A stretch of DNA of 64,000 nt from Sulfurovum lithotrophicum (lineage in GTDB: Bacteria; Campylobacterota; Campylobacteria; Campylobacterales; Sulfurovaceae): NCBI RefSeq assembly GCF_000987835.1, contig NZ_CP011308.1, forward strand, positions 620,001 through 684,000, read 5' to 3'. Positions 1 to 9,100 of the stretch are shown here, piece by piece. The position numbers were made by a program, and so were the translations under genes. Position 1 is the first letter of the stretch; every line of letters begins with the position of its first letter. Under the pieces are notes generated by a model, which was not told the origin of the DNA, did not search any database, and worked only from the letters and a program-made list of their open reading frames with translations.

Positions 1-187
1 GCATGTTGATATCGGCAATAATAATATCGGGATGGTGTTTTAAGTAGCTTTGGTACGCTTCCTGACCATCTTTCGCCCTGTACACCTTTTCAAAAAAGAG
101 TTCAAGGTACTCCGTCATGGAATCCAGAAGTGCCTCTTCATCTTCGGCGATCAGAATGGAGACATCAGTGATCTGGCTGTGTGGCAT
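1..187 (-). CDS. Response regulator receiver domain, partial (runs off left edge)
   Basis: Translating the reverse strand from the ATG at 187 gives an open frame to the window edge (62 codons). It reads as the first half of a CheY-like receiver: the acidic pair follows beta-1 (ILIAEDEEALL) and the phospho-acceptor Asp is in DIIIADINM, the last visible residues. The start lies inside the 3' end of the upstream histidine kinase gene (23-nt overlap), so the two are probably translated together and form a cognate pair. The output domain, if any, lies outside the window. Confidence 0.85.
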   Translation of the reverse strand, partial: MPHSQITDVSILIAEDEEALLDSMTEYLELFFEKVYRAKDGQEAYQSYLKHHPDIIIADINM

Positions 188-1715
188 CTGTTTTTCCTGT
201 TTTAGATTGGCGGGGAAGAGTGATCCTGAACAGTGCACCATCCTGGGTATTGGAGATAGAGAGTGTTCCATCCATGTTCTTCTCTATGATCATTTTTGAA
301 ATGTAAAGTCCCAGTCCCGTACCGAGTGATTTGTGTTTGGTTGTGAAGTAGGGGTCGAAGATACGGTGTATATTCTCCTGCTGCACGCCTCCCGCATTGT
401 CGCCGATATCGAGGACCACATCCTTACCGTTTTCGTAAAGTCTAAGCGATATATCGGGATCTTTTGTCTTTCTATGAAGAAGGGTGTCTTTTGCGTTGTG
501 CAGAATGGAGATGACTACCTGCATGTATTCGTTCATGTATCCTTCGACAGCCTCTTCGGAACTGATTTCGAATGTGAGGGAGACCCCCGCTTTTTTCAGC
601 ATAGGATCTGTGATCTCAAGCGTATGTCTGACCACTTCGGAAATGAGAAAAAGATTTTTCTCCTTTTTTGGATGAAAGAAATGCATGAAGTCATCTATGG
701 TCTTTGACATATACTGGATATTGTTCTCCATTTCCTGAAGCTTTTCGGCCAGTTCAGTGCTTCGCAGGGCCTCCTGCTGATTCTTCTCTTTAAGAATGGA
801 GATCAGTGTATTGTTCAATGCCAGAGGCTGACGCCACTGATGTGCGATATTGGCTATCATCTCCCCCATATCTGCCATTTTGGCCTTCTGAAACAGCAGT
901 TCCTCTTTCTCTTTGATCTCCTGCATGGAGGCACGCAGGGCAAGGTCTTTCTCCTTGAGTTCTTCAATGGTATGAATGAGCCGGTCTTTGTACTCCTTTT
1001 CAATATACAGGCCGCACTCAAGCGCTTTCATTTTTTCGATCAGCCCTGCGATCTTCTCTTTTTGTATGATCGACCCATGCTGCGGTGCTATCATTTCCAG
1101 CTCAAGCTTCTCGATCTTGGTGAGAGCATAGTTAAAGATGTCCCTGCTGGGCATATATTCGGCATGAAAGGGCTTTGCTTTCTCGAAGTAGTCCTTACCT
1201 GCAAAAAATTCCCATGATTCTTCGATACCTCCGAAGATATCACCTGAAAAAAGTGTTTTGGTGAAAGGCTCATAGGTAACAAAGGCTCCGGGAGAGTGGC
1301 AGTAAGGTGTGGTGACGAACTGTAGGTGCAGATCACCGCTTACAAGCTGATGGCCGTGTTTGTCTATCTCGTAGTAATCTGACCTGATAAGGTAGTGTTT
1401 GACCAGCGGGACCATCCTACTGTGTGTAATGACAAGAAGATCGGAGCGGTCTATCAGTTTTTCCATTTCCGGGACGGCTGCGGCAAGATCGGGATCCTGG
1501 TGGTGCAAAATGATATATTTGATGTTTTTCATCGAGGAGATCGTGTTGACCTTCCTGACAACTGCTTCAAATTCAAGCATGGAACCGGGGTCTATCAATA
1601 TTGATTCATCACCATTCTCTATGAAGTAGGGGTGACACTGGAAAGGATCATTCTCCAGATACATTCCTATCCAGTAAATATGTTTCGCTATCTCTACGGC
1701 TTGTGTAAAATCCAT
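165..1715 (-). CDS. Sensor histidine kinase with N-terminal metallo-beta-lactamase/ODP-like (diiron) domain
   Basis: 516 residues. Residues about 1-215 form a metallo-beta-lactamase fold of the flavodiiron/ODP type: candidate metal ligands are His72, Asp74 and Asp76 (HQDPD), His140, Asp159 (SGDIFGG) and His213 (PQHG). A coiled coil (about 220-285) joins it to a kinase core with phospho-acceptor His292 (IAHQWRQPL), N box (ILHNAKD, about 405), G1 (DIGDNAGG) and G2 (GTGLGLYISK). ODP domains in other bacteria bind iron and oxygen, so an oxygen or redox sensor is the likeliest role (inference). No membrane segment is seen, so it should be cytoplasmic. A reverse-strand -10-like TATACT lies five bases upstream of the ATG and no Shine-Dalgarno is visible, so the mRNA may be nearly leaderless. 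Confidence 0.88.
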   Translation of the reverse strand: MDFTQAVEIAKHIYWIGMYLENDPFQCHPYFIENGDESILIDPGSMLEFEAVVRKVNTISSMKNIKYIILHHQDPDLAAAVPEMEKLIDRSDLLVITHSRMVPLVKHYLIRSDYYEIDKHGHQLVSGDLHLQFVTTPYCHSPGAFVTYEPFTKTLFSGDIFGGIEESWEFFAGKDYFEKAKPFHAEYMPSRDIFNYALTKIEKLELEMIAPQHGSIIQKEKIAGLIEKMKALECGLYIEKEYKDRLIHTIEELKEKDLALRASMQEIKEKEELLFQKAKMADMGEMIANIAHQWRQPLALNNTLISILKEKNQQEALRSTELAEKLQEMENNIQYMSKTIDDFMHFFHPKKEKNLFLISEVVRHTLEITDPMLKKAGVSLTFEISSEEAVEGYMNEYMQVVISILHNAKDTLLHRKTKDPDISLRLYENGKDVVLDIGDNAGGVQQENIHRIFDPYFTTKHKSLGTGLGLYISKMIIEKNMDGTLSISNTQDGALFRITLPRQSKTGKTDATQPDH

Positions 1716-1821
1716 AGAAGAGTATAATGAAATCAGCTGAGTATTTTGATGATTCTAATCAATAAAAAAGGACTATTTTTATCTGATTTTATACGAATTT
1801 GTATCCACTCTAATATTATTT

Positions 1822-1830
1822 TGCTATAAT
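1822..1830 (+). promoter_or_regulatory. Extended -10 promoter of ilvB-ilvH
   Basis: TGCTATAAT, a TGn-extended -10 box, ends 27 bases before the ilvB ATG. A GGAGTG ribosome-binding site follows at 1846-1851. No convincing -35 is visible, as is usual for this phylum. Confidence 0.7.
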
Positions 1831-1857
1831 CAGTAAAAAATTAATGGAGTGTAGACC

Positions 1858-3567
1858 ATGCAGATGAGTGGTGCACAAATGGTGTGTGAGGCGATCATCG
1901 CCGAGGGTGTGAAGACCGTATTTGGTTACCCCGGCGGTGCGATCATGCACGTTTACGATGAAATTTACAAGCAGAACGGTTTTGAACATATTCTCAATCG
2001 TCATGAGCAGGCAGCGGTACATGCAGCGGACGGATATGCAAGAGCGACAGGCAAGGTCGGAGTTGCCATGGTGACATCGGGACCGGGCTTTACCAATGCA
2101 GTCACCGGACTGGCGACAGCCTATATGGATTCCATCCCTATGGTCGTGATCTCCGGGCAGGTACCTTTGTCACTTATTGGTACGGACGGTTTTCAGGAGA
2201 TCGATGCCGTAGGTATTTCCAGACCCTGTACGAAGCATAATTTTCTGGTACGTTCACTTGAAGAGCTCCCTCGTATACTCAAAGAAGCTTTCTACATTGC
2301 AAGAAGCGGAAGACCGGGGCCTGTACTGGTGGATGTTCCCAAAGATATCACAGTAGAGATCGGTGAATTCAGTTATCCGGATTCTGTGAATATCCCAAGT
2401 TACAAACCGACCTACAAAGGGAATAAAAGACAGATAGAAAAAGCGGTCGAAGCGATCAAAAAAGCGAAGAAGCCACTGTTGTATATTGGTGGCGGTGTCG
2501 TGCTTTCCAACGCCTATAAACTGGTACGCCAATTGGCTGAAACAACACAGATACCTGCAGTGGAAACACTGATGGCAAGAGGCGTCATGGGTGCGAAGAA
2601 TCCACTTTTGCTCGGAATGCTCGGGATGCACGGAAACTATGCTTCCAATATGGCAATGTCCGAGACGGATCTTGTCATCTCTCTGGGTGCAAGATTCGAT
2701 GACAGGGTAACGGGAAAACTTTCCGAATTCGCCAAATATGCAGATATCATCCATGTGGATATCGATCCCGCAAATATTGCAAAACTGGTCGATGTGGACT
2801 ACCCGATCGTTGGTGATATCACACAGGTACTTGAGCAGATGCTTCCATTGCTTGACGATGTGAATACCGAGCGGTATCATGCCTGGAGGGAGATCCTCAA
2901 GCGTTACGATGAACTGCATCCACAATCCTATGTCGATTCGGATGAGGTCATCAAGCCGCAGTGGGCTATTGAACGTATCGGAGAACTTATCGGTGAAGAT
3001 GCCATCATCACTTCTGATGTCGGCCAGCATCAGATGTGGGCGGCACAGCACTATCCGTTTGACAGGCCGCGCCAGTGGATCAACTCAGGTGGTCTGGGAA
3101 CGATGGGCTTCGGTTTTCCCGCAGCTATTGGTGCCAAAAGGGCTTTTCCTGAGAAGACGGTCATCAATGTGACCGGTGACGGATCGATCCTGATGAATAT
3201 GCAGGAACTTGTGACGGCTGCCGAGTATAAAACACCGGTGATCAATATGATCCTCAACAACCATTTCCTCGGAATGGTAAGACAGTGGCAGACCTTCTTT
3301 TATGAAAAACGCTACTCCGAGACAGACTTGAGTTTTCAACCAAACTGGAAAGCACTTGCTGAAGCCTGCGGTGGTATAGGGTACGATGTCACAACAAAAG
3401 AGGAATTCGATGCGGCGATCAAAGATGCAATTGAACAGGACAAGGTCTGTTTCATGAACGTTGCGGTCAACCGCTTTGAAAATGTACTGCCTATGGTGCC
3501 TGCAGGCGGGGCACTTTTCAACATGATGCTGCCTCAGAAAACCGAAACACATGGGGAGGAGAAGTAA
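1858..3567 (+). CDS. ilvB: Acetolactate synthase large subunit
   Basis: 569 residues, the normal family length. It condenses two pyruvates, or pyruvate with 2-ketobutyrate, in valine/leucine/isoleucine synthesis, using ThDP, Mg and FAD. The catalytic Glu50 lies in RHEQAAVHAADGYAR, and the ThDP/Mg motif (GDGSILMNMQEL ... NMILNN) is near residues 440-468. Start ATG 1858 has a GGAGTG site seven bases upstream. The stop codon overlaps the ATG of ilvH by one base, so the two subunits are translationally coupled. The symbol ilvI is equally possible. Confidence 0.97.
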   Translation: MQMSGAQMVCEAIIAEGVKTVFGYPGGAIMHVYDEIYKQNGFEHILNRHEQAAVHAADGYARATGKVGVAMVTSGPGFTNAVTGLATAYMDSIPMVVISGQVPLSLIGTDGFQEIDAVGISRPCTKHNFLVRSLEELPRILKEAFYIARSGRPGPVLVDVPKDITVEIGEFSYPDSVNIPSYKPTYKGNKRQIEKAVEAIKKAKKPLLYIGGGVVLSNAYKLVRQLAETTQIPAVETLMARGVMGAKNPLLLGMLGMHGNYASNMAMSETDLVISLGARFDDRVTGKLSEFAKYADIIHVDIDPANIAKLVDVDYPIVGDITQVLEQMLPLLDDVNTERYHAWREILKRYDELHPQSYVDSDEVIKPQWAIERIGELIGEDAIITSDVGQHQMWAAQHYPFDRPRQWINSGGLGTMGFGFPAAIGAKRAFPEKTVINVTGDGSILMNMQELVTAAEYKTPVINMILNNHFLGMVRQWQTFFYEKRYSETDLSFQPNWKALAEACGGIGYDVTTKEEFDAAIKDAIEQDKVCFMNVAVNRFENVLPMVPAGGALFNMMLPQKTETHGEEK

Positions 3568-4046
3568 TGAGTGGAAATATCAATGAAAGACGCGTTATCT
3601 CTGTCGTTGTCATGAATGAAAGTTCGGTACTTGCAAGGGTAACGGCACTCTTTGCCGGACGGGGGTACAACATCGAGTCTCTGACCGTTGCGCCCATCCC
3701 CGAGAGTGACATGTCGCATATCACCATTGCGACCAAAGGGAATGCAAAGGTGATGGAGCAGATCACCAAGCAGCTGCATAAACTCATTCCGGTCTACAAG
3801 GTCATCGAGCATGAGGAGATGGTGGAAAAAGAGATGGTTCTTATCAAATTCCCTATTGCCGAGAACCTCAGTGACATTCAGGCTCTTTGTAAAGCGTATA
3901 ACGGCGGTATCGTCAATGTGGGTAAAGAGATGGTCATCGCACAGGTAGCGGATGAACCCAAACGTATCAAACATTTCATCGAAGCGGCACATCGTTACAA
4001 CCCTTGCGAAATCGTACGAGGCGGTGTGGTTGCCATAGAACGGTAA
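3567..4046 (+). CDS. ilvH: Acetolactate synthase small (regulatory) subunit
   Basis: 159 residues with an N-terminal ACT domain (about 9-80: ISVVVMNESSVLARV then YNIESLTVAPIPES) and a C-terminal regulatory domain (about 85-159). In the family this subunit confers valine feedback inhibition and stimulates the large subunit. GGAGGAG lies five bases before the ATG, inside the end of ilvB. Confidence 0.96.
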   Translation: MSGNINERRVISVVVMNESSVLARVTALFAGRGYNIESLTVAPIPESDMSHITIATKGNAKVMEQITKQLHKLIPVYKVIEHEEMVEKEMVLIKFPIAENLSDIQALCKAYNGGIVNVGKEMVIAQVADEPKRIKHFIEAAHRYNPCEIVRGGVVAIER

Positions 4047-4052
4047 TTTCCC

Positions 4053-4114
4053 GTAGGGTGTGCATTTCACACCAAAAATATGATGAATATATGGTGTGAA
4101 ATTGCACACCCTAC
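4053..4114. repeat. Paired inverted REP-like elements (GTAG + GGTGTGCA hairpin)
   Basis: Two near-identical 22-23-base units face each other: GTAGGGTGTGCA... on the plus strand and its counterpart on the minus strand ending at 4114. Each begins with GTAG followed by a small palindrome (GGTGTG...CACACC); the pair is separated by an AT-rich 17-base spacer. It lies between ilvH and lpxD and could fold into one long stem. It is the best pair of a family seen throughout the window. Confidence 0.85.
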
Positions 4115-4126
4115 AGAAGGATCGAT

Positions 4127-5086
4127 ATGACTTACAAACTTTCCCAAATTGCAGAAACGATCGGACTGGATTATCAGGGCAGAGATATCGATATCGATGG
4201 TATCCATACGCTCAGTGAAGCCTCTCCTTCCCAACTCAGTTTTTTTAACGATGCAAAGTATGCCTCCCAACTCTCTAAGACCAAAGCAGGTGCTGTATTG
4301 ATCGATGCCAAGCATGCCAAACTGCTGCCTGAAACGAGTATTGCGTTGATCACGGATGAACCTTACCTGAAACTCGCACTGGCATCCAGGCTCTTCACGC
4401 AGAAGATCACGACAAAGGGAGATGTCCCCAAGAGAGGTAAAAATTGCGATATTGATGTACAGGTGCGTTTCGGTAAAAATGTGACCCTGGGTGACAATGT
4501 GACCATTCTGGCTGGCTGTTACCTGGGTGACAATGTGACTGTAGGCTCAAACACGCTCCTGCATCCCAATGTAACACTCTACCACGGTACGCAGATTGGG
4601 GAGCGGTGCATCATTCACAGCGGTACGGTCATCGGCTCTGACGGATACGGTTTTGCCCATACAAGAACAGGAGAACATGTCAAGATCTATCAGAACGGCA
4701 ATGCGGTCATCGAAGATGATGTCGAGATCGGTGCGAACTGTACGATCGACAGAGCGGTATTTGGTACGACCTATGTACGAAAAGGCACCAAGATAGACAA
4801 CCTCATACAGATCGCACACAACTGTGATGTAGGGGAACACTGTCTGTTCGCTTCTCAGGTGGGGCTTTCCGGTTCCTCAACACTGGGCAGGAATGTGGTC
4901 ATGGGAGGACAGAGTGCCACCACCGGGCATTTGAGTATCGGTGATTTCTCGACACTGGTGGGACGTTGTGTGGCGACGAAGTCACTTGAAGGCGGTAAGA
5001 CCTATGGCGGTTTCCCGGCGATCGAACATAGAATGTGGCTTCGTCTGCAGGCTAAAATATCCGGATTGATCAAAAAGAAAAAATAG
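4127..5086 (+). CDS. lpxD: UDP-3-O-acylglucosamine N-acyltransferase
   Basis: 319 residues. It adds the N-linked hydroxyacyl chain from acyl-ACP in lipid A synthesis. There is an N-terminal uridine-binding domain (about 1-95), then a left-handed parallel beta-helix of hexapeptide repeats (about 100-290; e.g. LGDNVT, IGANCT, LGRNVV). His231 (IAHNC) matches the catalytic base. The C-terminus is a lysine-rich helix. Being downstream of ilvB-ilvH matches Campylobacter gene order (recalled). ATG 4127 lies 12 bases after the REP pair. Confidence 0.96.
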   Translation: MTYKLSQIAETIGLDYQGRDIDIDGIHTLSEASPSQLSFFNDAKYASQLSKTKAGAVLIDAKHAKLLPETSIALITDEPYLKLALASRLFTQKITTKGDVPKRGKNCDIDVQVRFGKNVTLGDNVTILAGCYLGDNVTVGSNTLLHPNVTLYHGTQIGERCIIHSGTVIGSDGYGFAHTRTGEHVKIYQNGNAVIEDDVEIGANCTIDRAVFGTTYVRKGTKIDNLIQIAHNCDVGEHCLFASQVGLSGSSTLGRNVVMGGQSATTGHLSIGDFSTLVGRCVATKSLEGGKTYGGFPAIEHRMWLRLQAKISGLIKKKK

Positions 5087-5098
5087 TTAGAGTATTTG

Positions 5099-5107
5099 TG
5101 CTATAAT
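5099..5107 (+). promoter_or_regulatory. Extended -10 promoter upstream of small unknown gene
   Basis: TGCTATAAT, identical to the ilvB -10 box, lies 32 bases before the ATG at 5140, with an AGGAG ribosome-binding site between. The small gene is therefore probably transcribed on its own. Confidence 0.68.
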
Positions 5108-5139
5108 CGTTTCTATAAAATTATTTTTTAGGAGTTTTT

Positions 5140-5370
5140 ATGAGCGGAACAATAACTAAAATAGACGAATTGGTATTGAGCGGCACAAAGGACGGAAAGA
5201 TCACGATAACAACGATCAGTGAGCCTTACGGTGCAGGAAGTGAAAGTGTGGCAAGCATAGGGATCTCTCTTCAGGCAGGTACCGAAGAACCGGACTGGAA
5301 AGTACATATTCCAAAAGAGAATATCGATGCGGTTATCGCCGCACTTCAGGAAGCTAAAAAAACGTTATAA
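5140..5370 (+). CDS. Conserved-looking small protein of unknown function
   Basis: 76 residues, acidic, with no signal peptide, Cys or membrane segment. The sequence alternates short beta-like stretches (KITITTISEP, SIGISLQAG, WKVHIPKE) and ends in an amphipathic helix (ENIDAVIAALQEAKK), suggesting a small alpha/beta fold. A promoter and AGGAG site support expression. I do not recognise the family; convergence with the PAS gene leaves only 27 bases between stops. Confidence 0.75.
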   Translation: MSGTITKIDELVLSGTKDGKITITTISEPYGAGSESVASIGISLQAGTEEPDWKVHIPKENIDAVIAALQEAKKTL

Positions 5371-5397
5371 AAATACAGTATTGAAAGTCCGCAATTT

Positions 5398-5847
5398 TTA
5401 TTCAGCGGCTTTCATCTCTTTGTACTGGGCAAGTGCTTTGTTCATAGAATCCCGGTCGGGAATCTTACGTCCCGCAATATAACCTACAATATTCCCTTCT
5501 TCATCGAATTTCGGTTTGATCCAGACCACGACAAGGTAGTATTTGCCTTCACTTGTCATGTTTTTGACATAGCCTTCCCAGTAGTTTCCTCCTTTGATCG
5601 TCTCCCATAAACCTTTGAACGCAGCTTTTGGCATGTCCGGATGTCGATTGATGCTGTGCGGTGAACCGATCAGTTCTTCCTTTGTATATCCTGTCAGCTC
5701 TCTGAATTTACGATTGGCATAGGTAATGATACCGGCTGTATCCGTTTCCGTGATCATGACACCGCCGTCGAAAGGAACTTCTTCATCGACGGGATCAGGC
5801 TTGACGATCTCTTTATCTGTAATAATGTTTTTGATTGTTCTTCCCAT
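5398..5847 (-). CDS. Single-domain PAS protein (Aer-type sensor domain)
   Basis: 149 residues, essentially one PAS domain (about 25-135). The motifs TYANRKFRELTGYTKEELIG, SINRHPDMPK and WEGYVKN match the PAS of Aer-type redox receptors, which bind FAD or haem. No output domain (kinase, GGDEF or MCP) is attached, so it should act through a partner protein. The start ATG 5847 has AAGGA upstream. It lies directly downstream of a GEMM-like leader and promoter on the same strand, which suggests control by a second messenger or related ligand. Confidence 0.88.
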   Translation of the reverse strand: MGRTIKNIITDKEIVKPDPVDEEVPFDGGVMITETDTAGIITYANRKFRELTGYTKEELIGSPHSINRHPDMPKAAFKGLWETIKGGNYWEGYVKNMTSEGKYYLVVVWIKPKFDEEGNIVGYIAGRKIPDRDSMNKALAQYKEMKAAE

Positions 5848-5904
5848 TTTTTTCCTTGTATGACTTTAGAAAAAATAAAACCGGTTTGAAAGGCGTATCA
5901 GGGA

Positions 5905-5973
5905 GGCATGATAACCTGGCAAACTTCATGAGTCCCATGGCTTTCCGTCCCTGTTTTGCAACAGGTTTGGCTT
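5905..5973 (-). promoter_or_regulatory. GEMM-like (cyclic dinucleotide class I) riboswitch, variant binding site
   Basis: On the reverse strand the order is GCCAAACC, a six-pair stem closed by a GCAA tetraloop (5965-5950), then GGACGGAAAGCC, then a second arm (GGGACU...AGU...GCCAGGUUAUC). This matches the class I layout: tetraloop stem, GACGCAAAGCC-type joiner and GGGxCU/GCCxGGUU receptor arm. By eye against the Vibrio Vc2 RNA (numbering recalled), position 20 is C (5970) rather than G, position 45 is G (5945) rather than C, A47 is kept, and position 92 is U (5911) rather than C. A promoter lies just upstream and the PAS gene 58 bases downstream. The expression platform is unclear; a U-rich run follows at about 5880-5871. 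Confidence 0.65.
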
Positions 5974-5992
5974 TTTCAATTTATTTTAGATG

Positions 5993-6001
5993 ATTATATC
6001 A
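5993..6001 (-). promoter_or_regulatory. Extended -10 promoter of the riboswitch-PAS transcript
   Basis: Reverse-strand TGATATAAT (TGn-extended) places a start site near 5985, about 12 bases before the aptamer core. The leader before the PAS ATG would be about 140 bases. Confidence 0.68.
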
Positions 6002-6063
6002 CTGATTTACTTTAATATATTAACAAAGTATTAAAAATGACTTCAATGACTTTAACGATACTT

Positions 6064-6072
6064 TGCTACAAT
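6064..6072 (+). promoter_or_regulatory. Extended -10 promoter of metH
   Basis: TGCTACAAT lies about 45 bases before the GTG start of metH. A near-palindrome (GCGTATTATACGC, about 6089-6101) follows in the leader and could be an operator. No cobalamin or SAM riboswitch fits in so short a leader. Confidence 0.55.
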
Positions 6073-6116
6073 TGCACTTAAAGATTATGCGTATTATACG
6101 CGATAAAAGGAAGCGT

Positions 6117-9100
6117 GTGTCTGTTACCGAAACAATTAACTCACTATTGGAAAAGCGTATTTTGGTCATAGACGGTGCTATGGGTACGCAGATACAGGAT
6201 CTTGACGTACCAAAAGAAGCGTGGATCGATCACAGTGGCAAAGAGCAGGAAGGCTGCAACGAACTGCTCAACGATACTGCAGCCGACCTGATCAAACGTA
6301 TCCATAAACGCTACGCGATGGCGGGTGCTGACCTGATAAAAACCAATACTTTTGGTACCATGCCCTGGGTACTCGATGAATACCAGATGGGTGAGCGTGC
6401 CTATGAGCTCTCTAAAAAAGGGGCGGAACTGGTCAAAGAGATCTGTGTGGAGTATGGGACAGAGGTTTCACCGAAATTCGTACTCGGCTCCATCGGCCCG
6501 GGAACCAAACTGCCTTCCCTTGGACATATTCATTATGACGAGATGTATGAGGGCTACAAAAAAGTGGCTTTGGGGCTGATCGACGGTGGATGCGACGTAT
6601 TTTTACTTGAAACATGTCAGGACCCTCTTCAGATCAAAGCAGCACTGCATGCCTGTCAGGATGCCGGTAAAGATCGTGGTGCTGAACTGCCGGTTATGGT
6701 TTCTGTGACCATTGAACTGAGCGGCTCCATGCTCATCGGTACGGATGCAGCCACCATTGTGACGATCATGGAGCCGTTTGACATTCTCTCTCTTGGCTTC
6801 AACTGTGGAACCGGTCCCGATCAGGTGAAGAAACATCTCAAAACGCTGAGTGAACTGTGCAATATTCCTATCTCCGTACATGCCAATGCAGGCTTGCCGC
6901 AAAACCGCGGGGGGTATACCTATTATCCGATGGGACCGGACGAATTCACGCAAAAACAGCTGGAATTTACGGAGTTTGACGGTGTAAGTTTTCTTGGCGG
7001 CTGCTGTGGTACGACGCCGCAGCATATACAGGCACTCAAGAAAGCCGTAGAGACCATAATACCAAAGAAATCCACAGGAACCATCGAGCCTTCCATCGCA
7101 TCGCTTTTCAATACGACAGAACTTTTCCAGAAACCTGCACCTTTGCTCATTGGGGAGCGAAGTAACGCGACGGGATCCAAAGCATTCAGGGAGCTCATTA
7201 TTGCGAGTGACTATGAAGGTACACTGACCGTGGGCCAGGCACAGGTACGTGACGGGGCACACTGTCTCGATGTGAACGTGGAGTTTGCAGGACGTGATGG
7301 TGCGGCGGATATGAAAGAGGTGATGGAGCTCTATAACCAGAAGATACCGCTGCCCCTGATGCCGGATGCTACCCGTGTGAACACAATGGAAGCTGCGCTC
7401 AAATGCATTGGCGGAAAACCCATCATCAACTCGGTCAATCTGGAAGATGGAGAAGAGAAGCTCGATGACATCTGTCGTCTTGCTAAAAAGTTCGGTGCCG
7501 CACTTGTTTGTCTGACCATCGACGAGAAAGGAATGGCAAAGACCACAGAGGAAAAATTACGTATCGCCGAACGTATTTATGACCTTTGTGTCAACCGTCA
7601 TGGGATCGATCCGAGAAACCTTATTTTTGACATGCTGACTTTTACGGTCGGTTCGGGTGACCTTGAGTACCGTGATGCGGCCATCCAGACACTTGAAGCG
7701 ATCAGACAACTGCATAAAAGGCATCCTGAAGTAGGTTCAACGCTGGGGCTCTCGAATATTTCGTTTGGACTCGACAAGAATGCAAGAGTCTATCTTAACT
7801 CGGTTTTTTTGCATCACTGTATACAGGCGGGTATGACCTCGGTGATCATCAACGTCAAACATATTATACCCCTGGCGAAGATGAGCCGTGAAGATATCGA
7901 TATCTGTGAAGAATTGCTTTTCAATCCTGATGACAATTCGCTTTTCAAGTTCATAGAACACTTCTCTGATAAAACGGTAGATGATTCCGGGACTGATGAA
8001 GAGTATGAGGCGATGAACAGCGAGGAGAAGATCGCCAAACTGCTGCTGGACGGGGACAAAGAGCGTATGATTCCTCTAGTCGAAGAAGCAAGAAAAGAGA
8101 TCGATCCGGACAGGATCGTCAACGAAATCCTCATTGATGCGATGAAAGTAGTCGGTGAACTCTTTGGTTCAGGTCAGATGCAGCTTCCTTTTGTTCTGCA
8201 GTCGGCAGAAACAATGAAAGCGACAGTCGATTACCTGAATCCCTACCTGACAAAGCAGGAGAAGGAAACCGATACGACACTGGTGATCGGAACGGTCAAA
8301 GGTGATGTACACGATGTAGGTAAGAATCTGGTCGATATTATCCTCTCCAATAACGGGTTCAAAGTCATCAATGTCGGTATCAAAACTGAACTTGATACTT
8401 ATCTTGAAGCCCATAAAGAACACAAGGTGCAGGCGATCGGCATGAGCGGACTGCTGGTGAAATCCACAGCGGTGATGAAAGACAACCTGGAAACCATGGC
8501 AGAAATGGGTATGACCATACCTATCCTTCTGGGTGGTGCGGCACTGACACGCTCATTTGTCGATGACTTCTGCCGACCTATCTACAAAGGGCCCATCTTC
8601 TACTGCCGTGATGCTTTTGACGGGGTGATCGCAATGAGTCGTATCGAAAAATACAATGAAGATCCTTCTGTTGGTCTTGATACCCGTCTGCCTGCTGATA
8701 TGGTAAAAAGAGAAAAGAAGAAAGAAAAGAAAGAGGTGGTTATTCCGCCTTTTGAAGAGATACAGATGCCTGAACCGGTTGATATCCCCACGCCGCCGTT
8801 CTGGGGTAGACGGGTACTTCAAAAAAAGGATCTTGATCTGAGCATGGTCTTTGACTGGGTGAACAAAAAGTCGGTCATCAAGATGCACTGGGGTTACAAG
8901 AGCAAAGGGATGACCAAGGAGGCATATCAGAAACTGCTGGATGAAACAGTTTATCCTGCCTATGAACGTCTTAAGCATGAGTTCATTGATAAAGATCTCT
9001 TCGACCCGACGATCATTTACGGCTATTATCCCGTACGAAGTAACGACCGTGAATTGCTGGTTTTTTCCGAGAACGAGGGATGGAATGTCGATGAAAATGC

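Noticed and set aside
1723-1728. Forward TATAAT near the 5' end of the kinase gene as an extra ilvB promoter.
   Set aside because: A better extended -10 lies at 1822-1830 at the normal distance; the earlier one is probably chance in AT-rich DNA.
2254-3051. 265-codon reverse-strand open frame across ilvB.
   Set aside because: It is the antisense shadow of a fully recognisable gene, with no family match, promoter or ribosome site.
6063-6116. metH start at TTG 6063.
   Set aside because: It falls on the -10 box; GTG 6117 has AAAAGGAAG and begins at the family's normal N-terminus.
6073-6116. Cobalamin or SAM riboswitch before metH.
   Set aside because: The leader is only about 40 bases, with no B12-box or SAM-aptamer motif.
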